From JANMJD01 sp963828405 (lineage in GTDB: Bacteria; Actinomycetota; Acidimicrobiia; Acidimicrobiales; Ilumatobacteraceae): a stretch of DNA of 64,000 bases. Of the stretch, positions 1-11,867 are shown in pieces (position 1 is the stretch's first letter; each line of letters opens with the position of its first letter). Location: positions 930,001 to 994,000 of the forward strand of contig CAWHEG010000031.1 of NCBI GenBank assembly GCA_963828405.1, given 5' to 3'. The notes under the pieces are model-generated. The model worked only from the letters and a program-made list of their open reading frames with translations. It was not told where the DNA came from and made no database searches. A program made the translations under genes and the position numbers.

Positions 1-653
<653 letters not shown>

Positions 654-680
654 GGCGCGTTCACGGCCGCGCCGCGTCGC

Positions 681-1301
681 TCACCACTGCACGACGGTGT
701 CGGCGAGGGCGCGCACGTCCTCGGCGTCGTGGGTGACGAGCACGGCGATCAGACCGGTCTCGTCGACCACCGACCGGACCAGCCGGCGCAGTGAGTCTCG
801 GGCGGCGACGTCGACGGCGCTGAACGGCTCGTCGAGGAGCAACAGGCGCGGCCGACCGGCCAGTGCCCGGGCCAGGGCGACCCGCTGACGCTCCCCGCCC
901 GACAGGGTGTTCGGCGAGGCCTCTGCCCGATGGGCGATGCCCGTGCGCTCGAGCCAGCGTTCGGCAACCGGTCGGCGCTGCGCCCGCTGGCGGACCCCCA
1001 GTTCGACGTTGGCGCGTGCGTTGCGCTGGGGGAGCAGCAGGCCGTCCTGGAAGACCATCCCGACGCCGCGTTGCTGGCTGGGCACGTGCCGGCCGAGCGA
1101 CGGATCGGCCCAGGTCAGGTGCCCGAACCGGATCGTTCCGCGGGCGGGGCGCACGATGCCGGCGATGGCCGCCAGGGTGAGCGACTTCCCGATGCCCGAC
1201 GGCCCGGTGAGCGCCGTGATGCCCGGCGCGGCGACGAAACGGGCGGTGATCCGCGTGTCGCCGGCCTCGATGTCGGCGTCGACCTCGAGAACGGCGTTCA
1301 C
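681..1301 (-). CDS. modC: molybdate ABC transporter ATP-binding protein ModC (short form)
   Basis: This is the ATPase subunit of a molybdate/tungstate importer, 206 aa. Walker A is GPSGIGKS (about residues 33-40), the signature is LSGGERQRVALARAL, Walker B is LLLLDEPFSAVD and the switch histidine lies in VTHDAEDV. It ends right after the ATPase core and lacks the C-terminal Mop/TOBE domain of the usual ~350-residue ModC. A TOBE domain is instead found on the small regulator encoded at 2743-3168. The start overlaps the modB stop by four bases, indicating translational coupling. Assignment to molybdate rests on the modA-modB context, since the ATPase alone could be sulfate-type. Confidence 0.9.
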   Translation of the reverse strand: MNAVLEVDADIEAGDTRITARFVAAPGITALTGPSGIGKSLTLAAIAGIVRPARGTIRFGHLTWADPSLGRHVPSQQRGVGMVFQDGLLLPQRNARANVELGVRQRAQRRPVAERWLERTGIAHRAEASPNTLSGGERQRVALARALAGRPRLLLLDEPFSAVDVAARDSLRRLVRSVVDETGLIAVLVTHDAEDVRALADTVVQW

Positions 1302-1951
1302 GGGCGGGGGCTGCCCAACCGGTTGACGATGAGGAGCAGGGCGATCGCCAACCCGCCGAGCACGATCGACAGGGTCCGCGCCTGGCCCGTGTCGCCGGCC
1401 TGCACGGCGTCGTAGACGGCGATCGGCATCGTCTGGGTGCGTCCGGGGATGTTGCCGGCGAGCATCACGGTGGCGCCGAAGTCACCGAGCGCCCGGGCGA
1501 ACCCCAGCGCGCAGCCGGCGGCGACCGACCGCCGGGCGAGGGGGAGGGTGACGTGCCAGGCGACTCGGGTCTCGCTCAGCCCCATCGTGCGCGAGGCGGC
1601 CTCGAGCCGTGGATCGACGCCCTCGATCGCCGCCCGCGACGCGCGCACGACGTAGGGCAGCGCCGAGATCGAGGCGGCGACCACCGCCCCGGTGATCGTG
1701 AAGGCGATCGGCGAGCCGGTGAGCTGTTCCCACCACCGCCCGATCGTGCTCCGCCGGCCCAGGACCACGAGCAGGTAGTAGCCGAGCACGGTCGGGGGGA
1801 GCACGATCGGCAGGCTGAGCACCGCCTCGGCCAGCCGGCGCCCGGGCAAGCGGGTCTTGGCCAGCGCGTAGCCGGCCAGGATGCCGGCGACCGTGGCCAG
1901 CGACCCGGCGATCAACGTCACCCGGATGGTGACCCACAGCGGCGACCACAT
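1298..1951 (-). CDS. modB: molybdate ABC transporter permease ModB
   Basis: This is the inner-membrane channel subunit of the molybdate importer, 217 aa with five to six hydrophobic segments. It begins with the typical ModB N-terminus (PLWVTIRVTLIAGSLATVAG) and carries the EAA-loop region around EAASRTMGLSETRVAWHVTLPLA (about residues 137-159), which contacts the ATPase. The segment VLSLPIVLPPTVLGYYLL is characteristic of the ModB/CysT group. It lies between modA (nine-base gap) and modC (four-base overlap) in a single operon. Nothing suggests it is damaged. Confidence 0.92.
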   Translation of the reverse strand: MWSPLWVTIRVTLIAGSLATVAGILAGYALAKTRLPGRRLAEAVLSLPIVLPPTVLGYYLLVVLGRRSTIGRWWEQLTGSPIAFTITGAVVAASISALPYVVRASRAAIEGVDPRLEAASRTMGLSETRVAWHVTLPLARRSVAAGCALGFARALGDFGATVMLAGNIPGRTQTMPIAVYDAVQAGDTGQARTLSIVLGGLAIALLLIVNRLGSPRP

Positions 1952-1960
1952 CGGCAGGCG

Positions 1961-2716
1961 TCAGCCCGGGAGGCCGAAGCCGGCGTCGGCGAGCGCCCGC
2001 CGACCCTCGTCGCCGGTGAACCGGGCAAGGAGGTCGCCCGCCCACGCCGCCCGGGTGGGGTCGGACGTGGTCACGACGGCGGTCTGCTCGAGCGGGGTGA
2101 ACAGGCCGGTCGGCACCTCGCTCGACGATCCTCCCGCCTGCTTGGCCAGCGAGAGGGCGACGATCGCCGCGTCGGCGTTGCCCGACGTGGCCAGCCTCAG
2201 GGCGTCGGCGACGTTCTCACCCAGCACCAGCCGCGACTCGACGGCGTCGAACACGGCCGCCGACCGCAGCGCCTCCTCGGCCGCCTTGCCGTAGGGGGCG
2301 TGCTCGGGGTTGGCGATGGCGATGTGGACGTAGCGCCCATCGGCCAGTCCCGCCACTCCCGGCGCCTGCGCTCCGGCGACCCAGACGGCCAGCCGGGCGA
2401 GGGCGTAGACGGTCGGCGCGTCGGCGTCGGTCCCGGCCGCCTCGGCCGCGGCCTCGGCCCGGGCGCGGTCGGCGGAGAAGAACAGATCGACGGGTGAGCC
2501 CTCGGCGATCTGCGTGGCCAACTGCCCCGACGATCCGTAGACGACGGTGACCGTCACGCCGGTGTCGCGCCGGTACTGCTCGGCGATCGGGTCGAGCACC
2601 GGCCGCAGATCGGAGGCCGCCGCAACCGTCAAGGACCCGGCGGAGGCGTCGTCGCTGCACGACGACAGGCCGGCGATCGCCGCGACTGCAAGGAACAGAC
2701 GGAAAAAATCTCGCAC
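1961..2716 (-). CDS. modA: molybdate ABC transporter substrate-binding lipoprotein ModA
   Basis: This is the extracytoplasmic molybdate-binding protein, 251 aa. A lipoprotein signal is visible (FLAVAAIAGLSSC, lipidated Cys about residue 20), followed by the ModA opening LTVAAASDLRPVLDPIAEQY and the anion-site segment YGSSGQLATQIAEGSPVDLF. The C-terminal half has the ModA pattern around AYGKAAEEAL and KQAGGS. The start is a GTG preceded by TAATCT six bases upstream with no Shine-Dalgarno sequence, so translation is probably leaderless. It is the first gene of modABC. The neighbouring HTH-TOBE gene is the obvious candidate regulator. Confidence 0.93.
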   Translation of the reverse strand: MRDFFRLFLAVAAIAGLSSCSDDASAGSLTVAAASDLRPVLDPIAEQYRRDTGVTVTVVYGSSGQLATQIAEGSPVDLFFSADRARAEAAAEAAGTDADAPTVYALARLAVWVAGAQAPGVAGLADGRYVHIAIANPEHAPYGKAAEEALRSAAVFDAVESRLVLGENVADALRLATSGNADAAIVALSLAKQAGGSSSEVPTGLFTPLEQTAVVTTSDPTRAAWAGDLLARFTGDEGRRALADAGFGLPG

Positions 2717-2722
2717 AGGCGA

Positions 2723-2728
2723 AGATTA
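2723..2728 (-). promoter_or_regulatory. -10 box of a leaderless modA promoter
   Basis: TAATCT on the minus strand lies six bases before the modA GTG, placing the transcription start at or next to the start codon. Confidence 0.6.
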
Positions 2729-2742
2729 TCCTGTCGGAACCT

Positions 2743-3168
2743 TCAACTGCCCCCTGGGACCTCGATCACGACGCTCGTCGATTTGACGCTGGCGACGGCG
2801 AGCATGCCGGGGCGCAGGCCAAGTTCGTCGACGGCCTCGCGGGTCATCAGCGACACGATGCGGTGCGGTCCGGCCTGGATCTCGACCTGGGCGGCGACCG
2901 TGTCGGTGATCACCCTGGTGACGATCCCGGCGAAGCGGTTGCGTGCCGAGCGACCGACGATCGTCTCGGGCTCGGGCGGTGACTCGGCGATCTCGCGGGC
3001 CAGACGGGCGAGATCCTCGCCGTCGACCATCCGCTGGCCGCCCCCGGTGCGCACGGTGCCCAGCCTGCCCTCGTCGGACCAGCGCCTGACGGTGTCGACA
3101 CTGACGCCGAGCAGTTCGGCGGCCTGCCCGACCCGGTACAGCATCGGCGGGGCGTTCGCTTCGGTCAT
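2743..3168 (-). CDS. molybdate-responsive regulator candidate: excisionase/MerR-type HTH plus TOBE domain
   Basis: This 141-aa protein has two parts. Residues about 9-57 form a MerR/excisionase-type winged helix (YRVGQAAELLGVSVDTVRRW). Residues about 72-139 form a single TOBE/Mop domain (RNRFAGIVTRVITDTVAAQV, then VSLMTREAVDELGLRPG), the fold that binds molybdate in ModE and ModC. The arrangement suggests a molybdate sensor that controls the adjoining modABC genes, although the DNA-binding half is not ModE-like. It ends 26 bases before the modA start and is read in the same direction. The ATG has a weak TAGAAA box six bases upstream. The function is inferred from domains and position. Confidence 0.8.
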   Translation of the reverse strand: MTEANAPPMLYRVGQAAELLGVSVDTVRRWSDEGRLGTVRTGGGQRMVDGEDLARLAREIAESPPEPETIVGRSARNRFAGIVTRVITDTVAAQVEIQAGPHRIVSLMTREAVDELGLRPGMLAVASVKSTSVVIEVPGGS

Positions 3169-3247
3169 GGTCCGTTTCTAGCCTGCGATCCGGTTCGGCG
3201 CCTCGGTCGCCGGGTGGCCTTTCGGGTGACGGGGGCGACTCGATGGG

Positions 3248-3253
3248 TAGTGT
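3248..3253 (+). promoter_or_regulatory. -10 box before the MFS gene at 3262
   Basis: TAGTGT lies eight bases before the ATG and no Shine-Dalgarno sequence is visible. It supports the start at 3262 over an upstream in-frame GTG at 3214. Confidence 0.5.
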
Positions 3254-3261
3254 CGCCACCC

Positions 3262-4848
3262 ATGCGTGGCGAATCCGAGCCGACGGCGTCCGCCCCGCCG
3301 GCGAACCTGCACGGCATCGACCCGGTCGCCTATGAACGGCGCTGGTGGACCCTCGGCCTGATGTGCGTGTGCCTCGTGCTCGTCGTGGCCACGGTGAGCT
3401 CGCTGAACACGGCGATCCCCACCCTGGCCCGCGAACTGCGACCGACCGACACCGAGATCCTGTGGATCGTCGACGCCTACGCGGTGGTGTTCGCCGGGAT
3501 GCTGCTGTTCGCCGGCGCCCTCGGCGACCGCTTCGGGCGCAAGGGAGCCCTGCTGGTCGGCCTGGTGATCTTCGCCACCGCCTCGGTGGCCTGCTCCCGG
3601 TCGAGCGATCCGAGCGTGCTGATCACCTGCCGGGCGGTGATGGGCGTCGGCGCGGCGCTGATCATGCCGGCCACGCTCTCGCTGCTCACCTCGGTCTTCC
3701 CGCCGGCCGAACGCCCGAAGGCGATCGCCGTGTGGGCCGGGTTCGCCGGCGCGGGAGGGGCGATCGGGCCGATCCTCAGCGGCCTGCTGCTCGCCCACTT
3801 CTGGTACGGCTCGGTGTTCTTCGCCACCGTCCCGATCGCCGCCATCGCCTTCGTGCTGATCCTCGCCCTCGCCCCCAGCTCGAGCGAGGGCGCCTCGACC
3901 AGGCTCGACCCGGTCGGGGCGCTGCTCTCGATGGCCGGTCTCGGATCGCTGCTCTTCGCCATCATCGAGGGCCCCGAGCAGGGGTGGGCCTCGGGCACGG
4001 TGCTCGGCGGCTTCGCCGTCGCCGTGCTCGGCACCACCGGCTTCATCCTGTGGGAACGGCGGCGGACCAGACCGATGCTCGACCTGTCGCTGTTCGCAGA
4101 CCGGCGGTTCTCGGTCAGCGCCGCGGGGATCACGTTCACGTTCATGGCGATGTTCTCGATGTTCTTCGTGCTCACCCAGTACCTGCAGTACGTCCGTGAC
4201 TACAGCGCGCTGCGGGCGGGTGTCGCCGGCCTGCCATTCGCCTTCACGATGATCGCCGTCTCGCCCCGGGCCGCGACGCTCGGGCAGCGCTTCGGCGTCC
4301 ACCGGGTCGTGGTCGTCGCCCTCGGGTCGGTCTGTCTCGGGCTAGCGCTGTTCTCCTTCGCCGACGAGTCCACCCCCTACCTCTACGTCGCCGCCTGCCT
4401 CGTCGTGATGGCCGCCGGCATGGCCAATGCCATGCCATCGCTGACCGCCGGCATCATGAGCGCCGTGCCGCGCCACATGGCCGGCGTGGGTTCGGCGGTC
4501 AACGACACCACCCGTGAGCTCGGCGGCGCGATCGGGATCGCCGTCGTGGGCAGCATCGTCTCGTCGATCTACCGCCGCGACGTCCGGCCGTCGTTGTCGG
4601 CGCTCCCCCCCGATGCGGCCGAGCAGGTGCTCAAGAACGTCGGGCGGGCCAGCAGCGTGGCCAAGGAGCTCGGCACCACGGCCGGAGCGCAGGCCGCCGA
4701 CGGCCTGACCGAGGCGGTGCGCACGGCGTTCGTCAACGGCGCCCACGCCGGGCTGCGGGTCGTGGCCGTGATCGTCGCCCTCACCGCCGTGATGGTGGCC
4801 TGGCGGCACCCCGTCGAGGACGCGTCCGCGGTGGCCGCCAGGCACTGA
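3262..4848 (+). CDS. MFS drug-resistance-type transporter (DHA2, 14-TM)
   Basis: This is a 528-aa integral membrane protein of the DHA2 (EmrB/QacA) drug:H+ antiporter family. Diagnostic segments are LNTAIPTLARELRPTDTEI in TM1, DAYAVVFAGMLLFAGALGDR with motif A (GDRFGRKGALLVG), and motif C-like glycines in TM5. The C-terminal segment has VGSAVNDTTRELGGAIGIAV and GSIVSSIYRR. The gene at 14416-16017 is a clear paralogue with the same C-terminal block. The substrate is unknown. The gene is divergent from the HTH-TOBE regulator. A small hairpin at 4857-4873 follows it. Confidence 0.9.
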   Translation: MRGESEPTASAPPANLHGIDPVAYERRWWTLGLMCVCLVLVVATVSSLNTAIPTLARELRPTDTEILWIVDAYAVVFAGMLLFAGALGDRFGRKGALLVGLVIFATASVACSRSSDPSVLITCRAVMGVGAALIMPATLSLLTSVFPPAERPKAIAVWAGFAGAGGAIGPILSGLLLAHFWYGSVFFATVPIAAIAFVLILALAPSSSEGASTRLDPVGALLSMAGLGSLLFAIIEGPEQGWASGTVLGGFAVAVLGTTGFILWERRRTRPMLDLSLFADRRFSVSAAGITFTFMAMFSMFFVLTQYLQYVRDYSALRAGVAGLPFAFTMIAVSPRAATLGQRFGVHRVVVVALGSVCLGLALFSFADESTPYLYVAACLVVMAAGMANAMPSLTAGIMSAVPRHMAGVGSAVNDTTRELGGAIGIAVVGSIVSSIYRRDVRPSLSALPPDAAEQVLKNVGRASSVAKELGTTAGAQAADGLTEAVRTAFVNGAHAGLRVVAVIVALTAVMVAWRHPVEDASAVAARH

Positions 4849-4856
4849 GCGGTGCT

Positions 4857-4873
4857 CCGGTCGCCAGGACCGG
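4857..4873 (+). terminator. hairpin after the MFS gene
   Basis: CCGGTC and GACCGG pair around a five-base loop nine bases after the stop codon. There is no U-tract, so a terminator role is only suggestive. Confidence 0.35.
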
Positions 4874-4929
4874 CGATCAGCGACCGGCATGTCGGGATCG
4901 TGCTCATGGGGGTTTGCTCGATCGGCCAG

Positions 4930-4935
4930 TAGCTT
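4930..4935 (+). promoter_or_regulatory. -10 box of the leaderless cupin gene
   Basis: TAGCTT is followed by exactly six bases and then the ATG at 4942. Confidence 0.55.
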
Positions 4936-4941
4936 GGACCG

Positions 4942-5472
4942 ATGGAGATCCGCCAGGTCGTCACCGGCCACGATGCCGGGGGCCGTTCGGTGTTCGTCGC
5001 CGACACGGTGGTCCACGGCGTGCGCCCCGCGCTCATCCCCGGTTCCGAGTTCCACGTGATGTGGGGTGCCGATGCTGCAGCCACCTACCCCGGCGACGGT
5101 ACGCGGCCGGCCACCACCGCCTACTTCCCGGGCCCGGGCGGCTACCGGTTCGGTTTCGTCACGCTGCCCCCCGACGGTGTGTCGATCCAGCCGCCGCTCG
5201 ACATCGCCGAGGCGTTGGCCGAGTTCGAGGACGCCCTGCCCGGCCTGCTCGGCCACATGGAGCCCGACGACCCGGGCATGCACACCACCGACACGACCGA
5301 TTTCGAGGTCGTCATCGTCGGCGAGGTGATCCTCGAGCTCGACGATGGCGCCGAGGTGCTGCTGCGCCCCGGCGACACCGTCGTGCAGAACGGCACCCGC
5401 CACCGCTGGCGCAACCCGGGCACCGTGCCGGCGACCTTCGCCGTGTTCACCGTCGGTGCCCATCGGGAATAG
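4942..5472 (+). CDS. cupin-domain protein
   Basis: This 176-aa protein has a single C-terminal cupin_2 barrel (about residues 105-172): FEVVIVGEVILELDDG, then LRPGDTVVQNGTRHRWRNPG. Histidines and a glutamate occupy the usual metal-ligand zone, although the first HxH motif is weak. The N-terminal third (about residues 1-100) contains the segment VTGHDAGGRSVFVADT, seen in cupins annotated as related to aromatic-compound dioxygenases. The actual reaction cannot be read from the sequence. It lies 43 bases upstream of the SNF2 gene in the same direction, and may share its transcript. Confidence 0.82.
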   Translation: MEIRQVVTGHDAGGRSVFVADTVVHGVRPALIPGSEFHVMWGADAAATYPGDGTRPATTAYFPGPGGYRFGFVTLPPDGVSIQPPLDIAEALAEFEDALPGLLGHMEPDDPGMHTTDTTDFEVVIVGEVILELDDGAEVLLRPGDTVVQNGTRHRWRNPGTVPATFAVFTVGAHRE

Positions 5473-5515
5473 CCGCGCCGATGGCCGCCCCGGCACGGCG
5501 GCGCGGCCCGACCCG

Positions 5516-8592
<3,077 letters not shown>

Positions 8593-8596
<4 letters not shown>

Positions 8597-9363
8597 CCGC
8601 CGGCCCGGGTGCTCTGCTCGGGGCGATGCTCTCGTCGGCGATGGCGGCACGCACCGATCCCGGCCGGTTCGGGCGGGGCAGGTCGTACGTGCGCGACGGC
8701 GCGGTCACCTCGCTGCGTGTCGGGACGGGGGTGCTGTCCGGCCAGGTCCTCGGTTCGCGGCGGCACCCCTACGACGTCGAGGTGCGCGTGCCGACGCTCG
8801 GGGCGCGGGCCTTCGAGATGCTCGACGAGGGCACCAAGGGGTTCAAGGACCTGGTGCCGGGGGCCCGCGAGATGCGCTGCTCGTGTTCGTGCCCCGACGG
8901 CATGGTCACCTGCAAGCACGCCGTCGCCGTGGTTCTCGCCTTCGCCGAACAGCTCAGCGTGCGGCCCGAACTGCTGGTCGACTGGCGGGGCGGCAACTCC
9001 GACGACCCGACCGGGCTCGCCCCGGCCGGCGCGGCGGGCGCGGCCGGCGCGGCCGGCGCGACCCCGGCAGGTGGCGCCTCGTCGCGGTTCGACCTGCCGA
9101 CGCGAGCGGCCCGGCGGGTCGACTCGGCCGGGCGCCAGCGACGGGCGCCGCCACCCCCACCGCCACCCCTCGAACCGACCGTCGCCGCCTTCCTCGGCCT
9201 CGGTCCGGCGGGGCCGGAGCTCCCCGGTCCGCCCGATCTCGATCCCCTCCCGATCGTCGGGCTGCGCGTCGGCGACGTCGACCTCGGCGCGGTGCTCGCC
9301 GACGCCCTCGACACGTTGCGCTCGACCCTGCGCGGCTGCACGCGTCGGCCGTACGCTGGGCCG
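8593..9363 (+). CDS. SWIM zinc-finger protein (frame continues without a stop into the amidohydrolase)
   Basis: The product is the usual partner of the upstream SNF2 helicase. Residues about 97-112 carry the SWIM zinc finger CxCx(n)CxH, visible as CSCSCPDGMVTCKH. An Ala-Gly repeat (AGAAGAAGAAGA) and an eight-proline run follow as a flexible linker. The start ATG overlaps the SNF2 stop. The frame has no stop codon before 9364 and runs on to 10560, so a literal reading gives a 655-residue SWIM-amidohydrolase fusion. I give the SWIM part alone because an internal ATG at 9364 has its own TACGCT promoter box and begins a complete amidohydrolase. The role of the zinc finger is inferred to be nucleic-acid or partner binding. 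Confidence 0.75.
9352..9357 (+). promoter_or_regulatory. -10 box before the amidohydrolase start
   Basis: TACGCT is followed by six bases and ATG at 9364. It lies inside the stop-less SWIM reading frame, which argues that the amidohydrolase has its own leaderless transcript. Confidence 0.5.
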
Positions 9364-10560
9364 ATGCCGCTCGACGTGCCCGTTCCCGCTCCTCTGCCGT
9401 TCCAGCCGTTCGACGCCGACAACCACTACTACGAGGCGACCGACGCGTTCACCCGCCACATCCCCCCGGCGATGGCCCGGCGCTGCATGCAGTGGGCCGA
9501 GTTGAACGGCAGGCAGCGCCTGATCGTCGGTGGCAAGGTGAACAGCTTCATCCCCAACCCGACGTTCGATCCGGTGTCGAAGCCCGGGGCACTCGACGCC
9601 TACTTCCGCGGCAAGGTGCCGGGCAACGACATCCGGGCGATGTTCGGCGAGCTCGATCCGATCTGGCCGGAGTACCGCGACCGTGACGCCCGGATCGCCC
9701 TGATGGATCGCCAGAACCTCGACGGGGCGTTCTTCTTCCCCACCCTCGGGGTCGGGATGGAGGAGTCGCTGCGCGGCGACATCCCTGCCGCGCTGGCCGC
9801 GTTCCGGGCCTTCAACCGCTGGATCGACGACGACTGGGGCTTCGCCTACCGGAACCGCATCTTCGCCGCTCCCTACATCACCCTGGCCGATCCGACGTGG
9901 GCGGTCGAGGAGTTGGAGTGGGCGCTGACCCGCGGTGTGCGGGTCGTGGTGATGCGCGCCGCGCCCGTGGCGATCGGCGGCGGCGCCACCCGCTCGCCCG
10001 GCGACCAGGTCAACGACCCGTTCTGGGCCCGCTGCGCCGAGGCCGGCGTCGTCGTCGCCTTCCACTCCGGTGATTCCGGTTACGGGCGCTACATCGACGA
10101 CTGGGAGCCGCAGGGCGACATGAAGGCCTTCGCCTTCTCCACGTTGCGGGGGATGACCAGCGACCGGGCGCCGTTCGACCTCTTCGCCGTGCTCGCCTGC
10201 CACGGGGTGCTCGCCCGCCACCCGCGGCTGCGGCTCGCCTCGATCGAAGCGGGCGGTGACTGGGTTCCCGGGTTGTTCAAGAAGCTGAAGAAGGTCTACG
10301 CCCAGAACCCATCGGCCTTCGTGGGCGACCCGATCGAGCAGTTGCGGGCCGCCCTGTGGGTGGCGCCGTTCTACGAGGACGACATCGCCGCTCTTGCCGG
10401 GGCGATCGGCGTCGACCACGTGCTGTTCGGTTCCGACTTCCCCCATGCCGAGGGCCTCGCCGACCCGGCGAGCTTCATCCACGACCTGCACGGCTTCTCC
10501 GACACCGACGTACGCCGGGTGATGCGCGACAACGCCCGCGAGCTCATCGGCCTGTCGTGA
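9364..10560 (+). CDS. amidohydrolase 2 family (ACMSD-like metal-dependent hydrolase/decarboxylase)
   Basis: This is a 398-aa TIM-barrel amidohydrolase of the COG2159 group. Metal-binding elements seen are DADNHYYE near the N-terminus (family DxHxH replaced by DADNH), the barrel histidine in VVAFHSGDSGYGR (about residue 224), ASIEAGGDW, and the C-terminal aspartate in VLFGSDFPHAEG (about residue 355). This group includes decarboxylases such as ACMSD and gamma-resorcylate decarboxylase as well as hydrolases, and actinobacteria often keep many copies near acyl-CoA dehydrogenase genes, as here. It is convergent with the flavoprotein gene that ends at 10589. Fused-frame issue: see the SWIM entry. 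Confidence 0.88.
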   Translation: MPLDVPVPAPLPFQPFDADNHYYEATDAFTRHIPPAMARRCMQWAELNGRQRLIVGGKVNSFIPNPTFDPVSKPGALDAYFRGKVPGNDIRAMFGELDPIWPEYRDRDARIALMDRQNLDGAFFFPTLGVGMEESLRGDIPAALAAFRAFNRWIDDDWGFAYRNRIFAAPYITLADPTWAVEELEWALTRGVRVVVMRAAPVAIGGGATRSPGDQVNDPFWARCAEAGVVVAFHSGDSGYGRYIDDWEPQGDMKAFAFSTLRGMTSDRAPFDLFAVLACHGVLARHPRLRLASIEAGGDWVPGLFKKLKKVYAQNPSAFVGDPIEQLRAALWVAPFYEDDIAALAGAIGVDHVLFGSDFPHAEGLADPASFIHDLHGFSDTDVRRVMRDNARELIGLS

Positions 10561-10588
10561 CGTCGTCGCGCCCGTCGATGCGCGGGGC

Positions 10589-11800
10589 TCAGTCGTACAA
10601 CCGGGCCCGACCGAGGCGTTCGATGCACACCTCGGCGCTCCACGGCAGCATCGTCGAGCCGAGCCGGGCGTCACGGTACATCCGCTCCAGGGGCAGCGAC
10701 TTGAGCATCGACTGCCCCCCGCAGACCCTGATCGCCATGCTGGCGACCTCGGCGGCGTGCTCCATCACGGTCGCCGCGGCGGCCCAGCCGGTGATCAACT
10801 GGTCCTCGCTCGGATCGAGGGTCGCCTCGTCCACGGCCCGGTAGAGCAGGGCCCTGGCCTGCTCGTAGCGGATCTGCATCTGGGCCCAGCCGGACTGCTT
10901 GACCGGGTGGTCGCGACGGGCCCCGGCGCCCTGGCCCGGGAGTTCGCCGCGCAGGTACGAAGCCGTGGTGTCGAGGATCCCGCCGGTCAGTCCGAGATAC
11001 GTCGGGCAGAGGGAGAGGAACAGCCACGGGTAGCGCTGGGCCGCCTCGTCGTAGGCCCCCGGCGGCATCCACTCGTTGGCCTGGGGGACGAAGGCGCGAT
11101 CCATCACCAGGGTGCGCGAGACCGTGCCGCGCATCCCGAGCGGGTCCCAGTCACCGGCGATCGAGACCCCCGACGCGTCGGCCGGTACCCCGAGCAGGCG
11201 GATCCGGTCCTCGCCCTCCACCCGGCAGGTCACGTTGTAGAAGTCGGCGGCTCCCGACAGCGAGGCGAAGATCTTGCGCCCCGAGACCAGCCATCCACCG
11301 TCGACGGGCACGGCGCGGGTGGCCACGCCCGACGTCGCCCCGGGCGAGAGGCCCTCGGAGAAGGGCTGGCTGTGGATGTGGCCGTCGGCGATCACCCCGC
11401 GGAACATCGCCGAGCGGATCTCGGCGTGGCGCTCCCGGTCGGCAGGTGACAGGTCGAGCAGGTCGGCGACCTGGCCGCACCACAGCATCGTGGCGTTGTG
11501 CATGTTGAACGTCAGACCGGTGGCTCCGCAGTGACGGCCGATCTCCTCGCTGACCCGCACGTAGTCGGCGAACGAGGCGCCCGCCCCGCCGTGCTCGGCG
11601 GGGACACAGGCGGCGAGCAGGCCGTTGGCCCGGAAATCGGCGAAGTTCTCGTGCGGGAAGCTGGCCTCGAGATCGCAGACCACCGCTCGCCGTTGCATGT
11701 CCGGCGCCATCTGGCGGACCAGCCCGACGAGCATCTCGCGGGGCGACTGCCCGGCCGCGGGTCGGGCTGTCGGGGACGTGGGTGGAGCGGCGGGCGTCAC
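10589..11800 (-). CDS. acyl-CoA dehydrogenase-like flavoprotein
   Basis: This 403-aa protein has the acyl-CoA dehydrogenase fold. The N-terminal helical domain has LLAACVPAEHGGAGASFADYVRV, the middle beta domain has GGWLVSGRKIFASLSGAADF, and the C-terminal helical domain has AIRVCGGQSMLKSLPLERMYRDAR. The last segment resembles the family FAD/tetramer contacts. The typical catalytic glutamate is not obvious, and members of this branch also act as two-component flavin monooxygenases (group D), so a hydroxylase is possible. The start was placed at a GTG just after a gap shared with the divergent hydrolase gene, but no clear ribosome site or -10 box supports it. Other candidates lie upstream and at residue 26. 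Confidence 0.8.
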   Translation of the reverse strand: MTPAAPPTSPTARPAAGQSPREMLVGLVRQMAPDMQRRAVVCDLEASFPHENFADFRANGLLAACVPAEHGGAGASFADYVRVSEEIGRHCGATGLTFNMHNATMLWCGQVADLLDLSPADRERHAEIRSAMFRGVIADGHIHSQPFSEGLSPGATSGVATRAVPVDGGWLVSGRKIFASLSGAADFYNVTCRVEGEDRIRLLGVPADASGVSIAGDWDPLGMRGTVSRTLVMDRAFVPQANEWMPPGAYDEAAQRYPWLFLSLCPTYLGLTGGILDTTASYLRGELPGQGAGARRDHPVKQSGWAQMQIRYEQARALLYRAVDEATLDPSEDQLITGWAAAATVMEHAAEVASMAIRVCGGQSMLKSLPLERMYRDARLGSTMLPWSAEVCIERLGRARLYD

Positions 11801-11855
11801 CGGATCGATGCTTCCAGATCGACCCGTGCCCGTCAGAGCCCGCCGCGGCCTGGGG

Positions 11856-11861
11856 TACCGT
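11856..11861 (+). promoter_or_regulatory. -10 box of the leaderless hydrolase/NicX-like operon
   Basis: TACCGT is followed by six bases and then ATG at 11868. Confidence 0.55.
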
Positions 11862-11867
11862 GCGTGC

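Noticed and set aside
9030..9065. GGCGCGGCC-type tandem repeat
   Set aside because: It encodes an Ala-Gly linker in the SWIM protein; it is low-complexity coding DNA, not a CRISPR or regulatory repeat.
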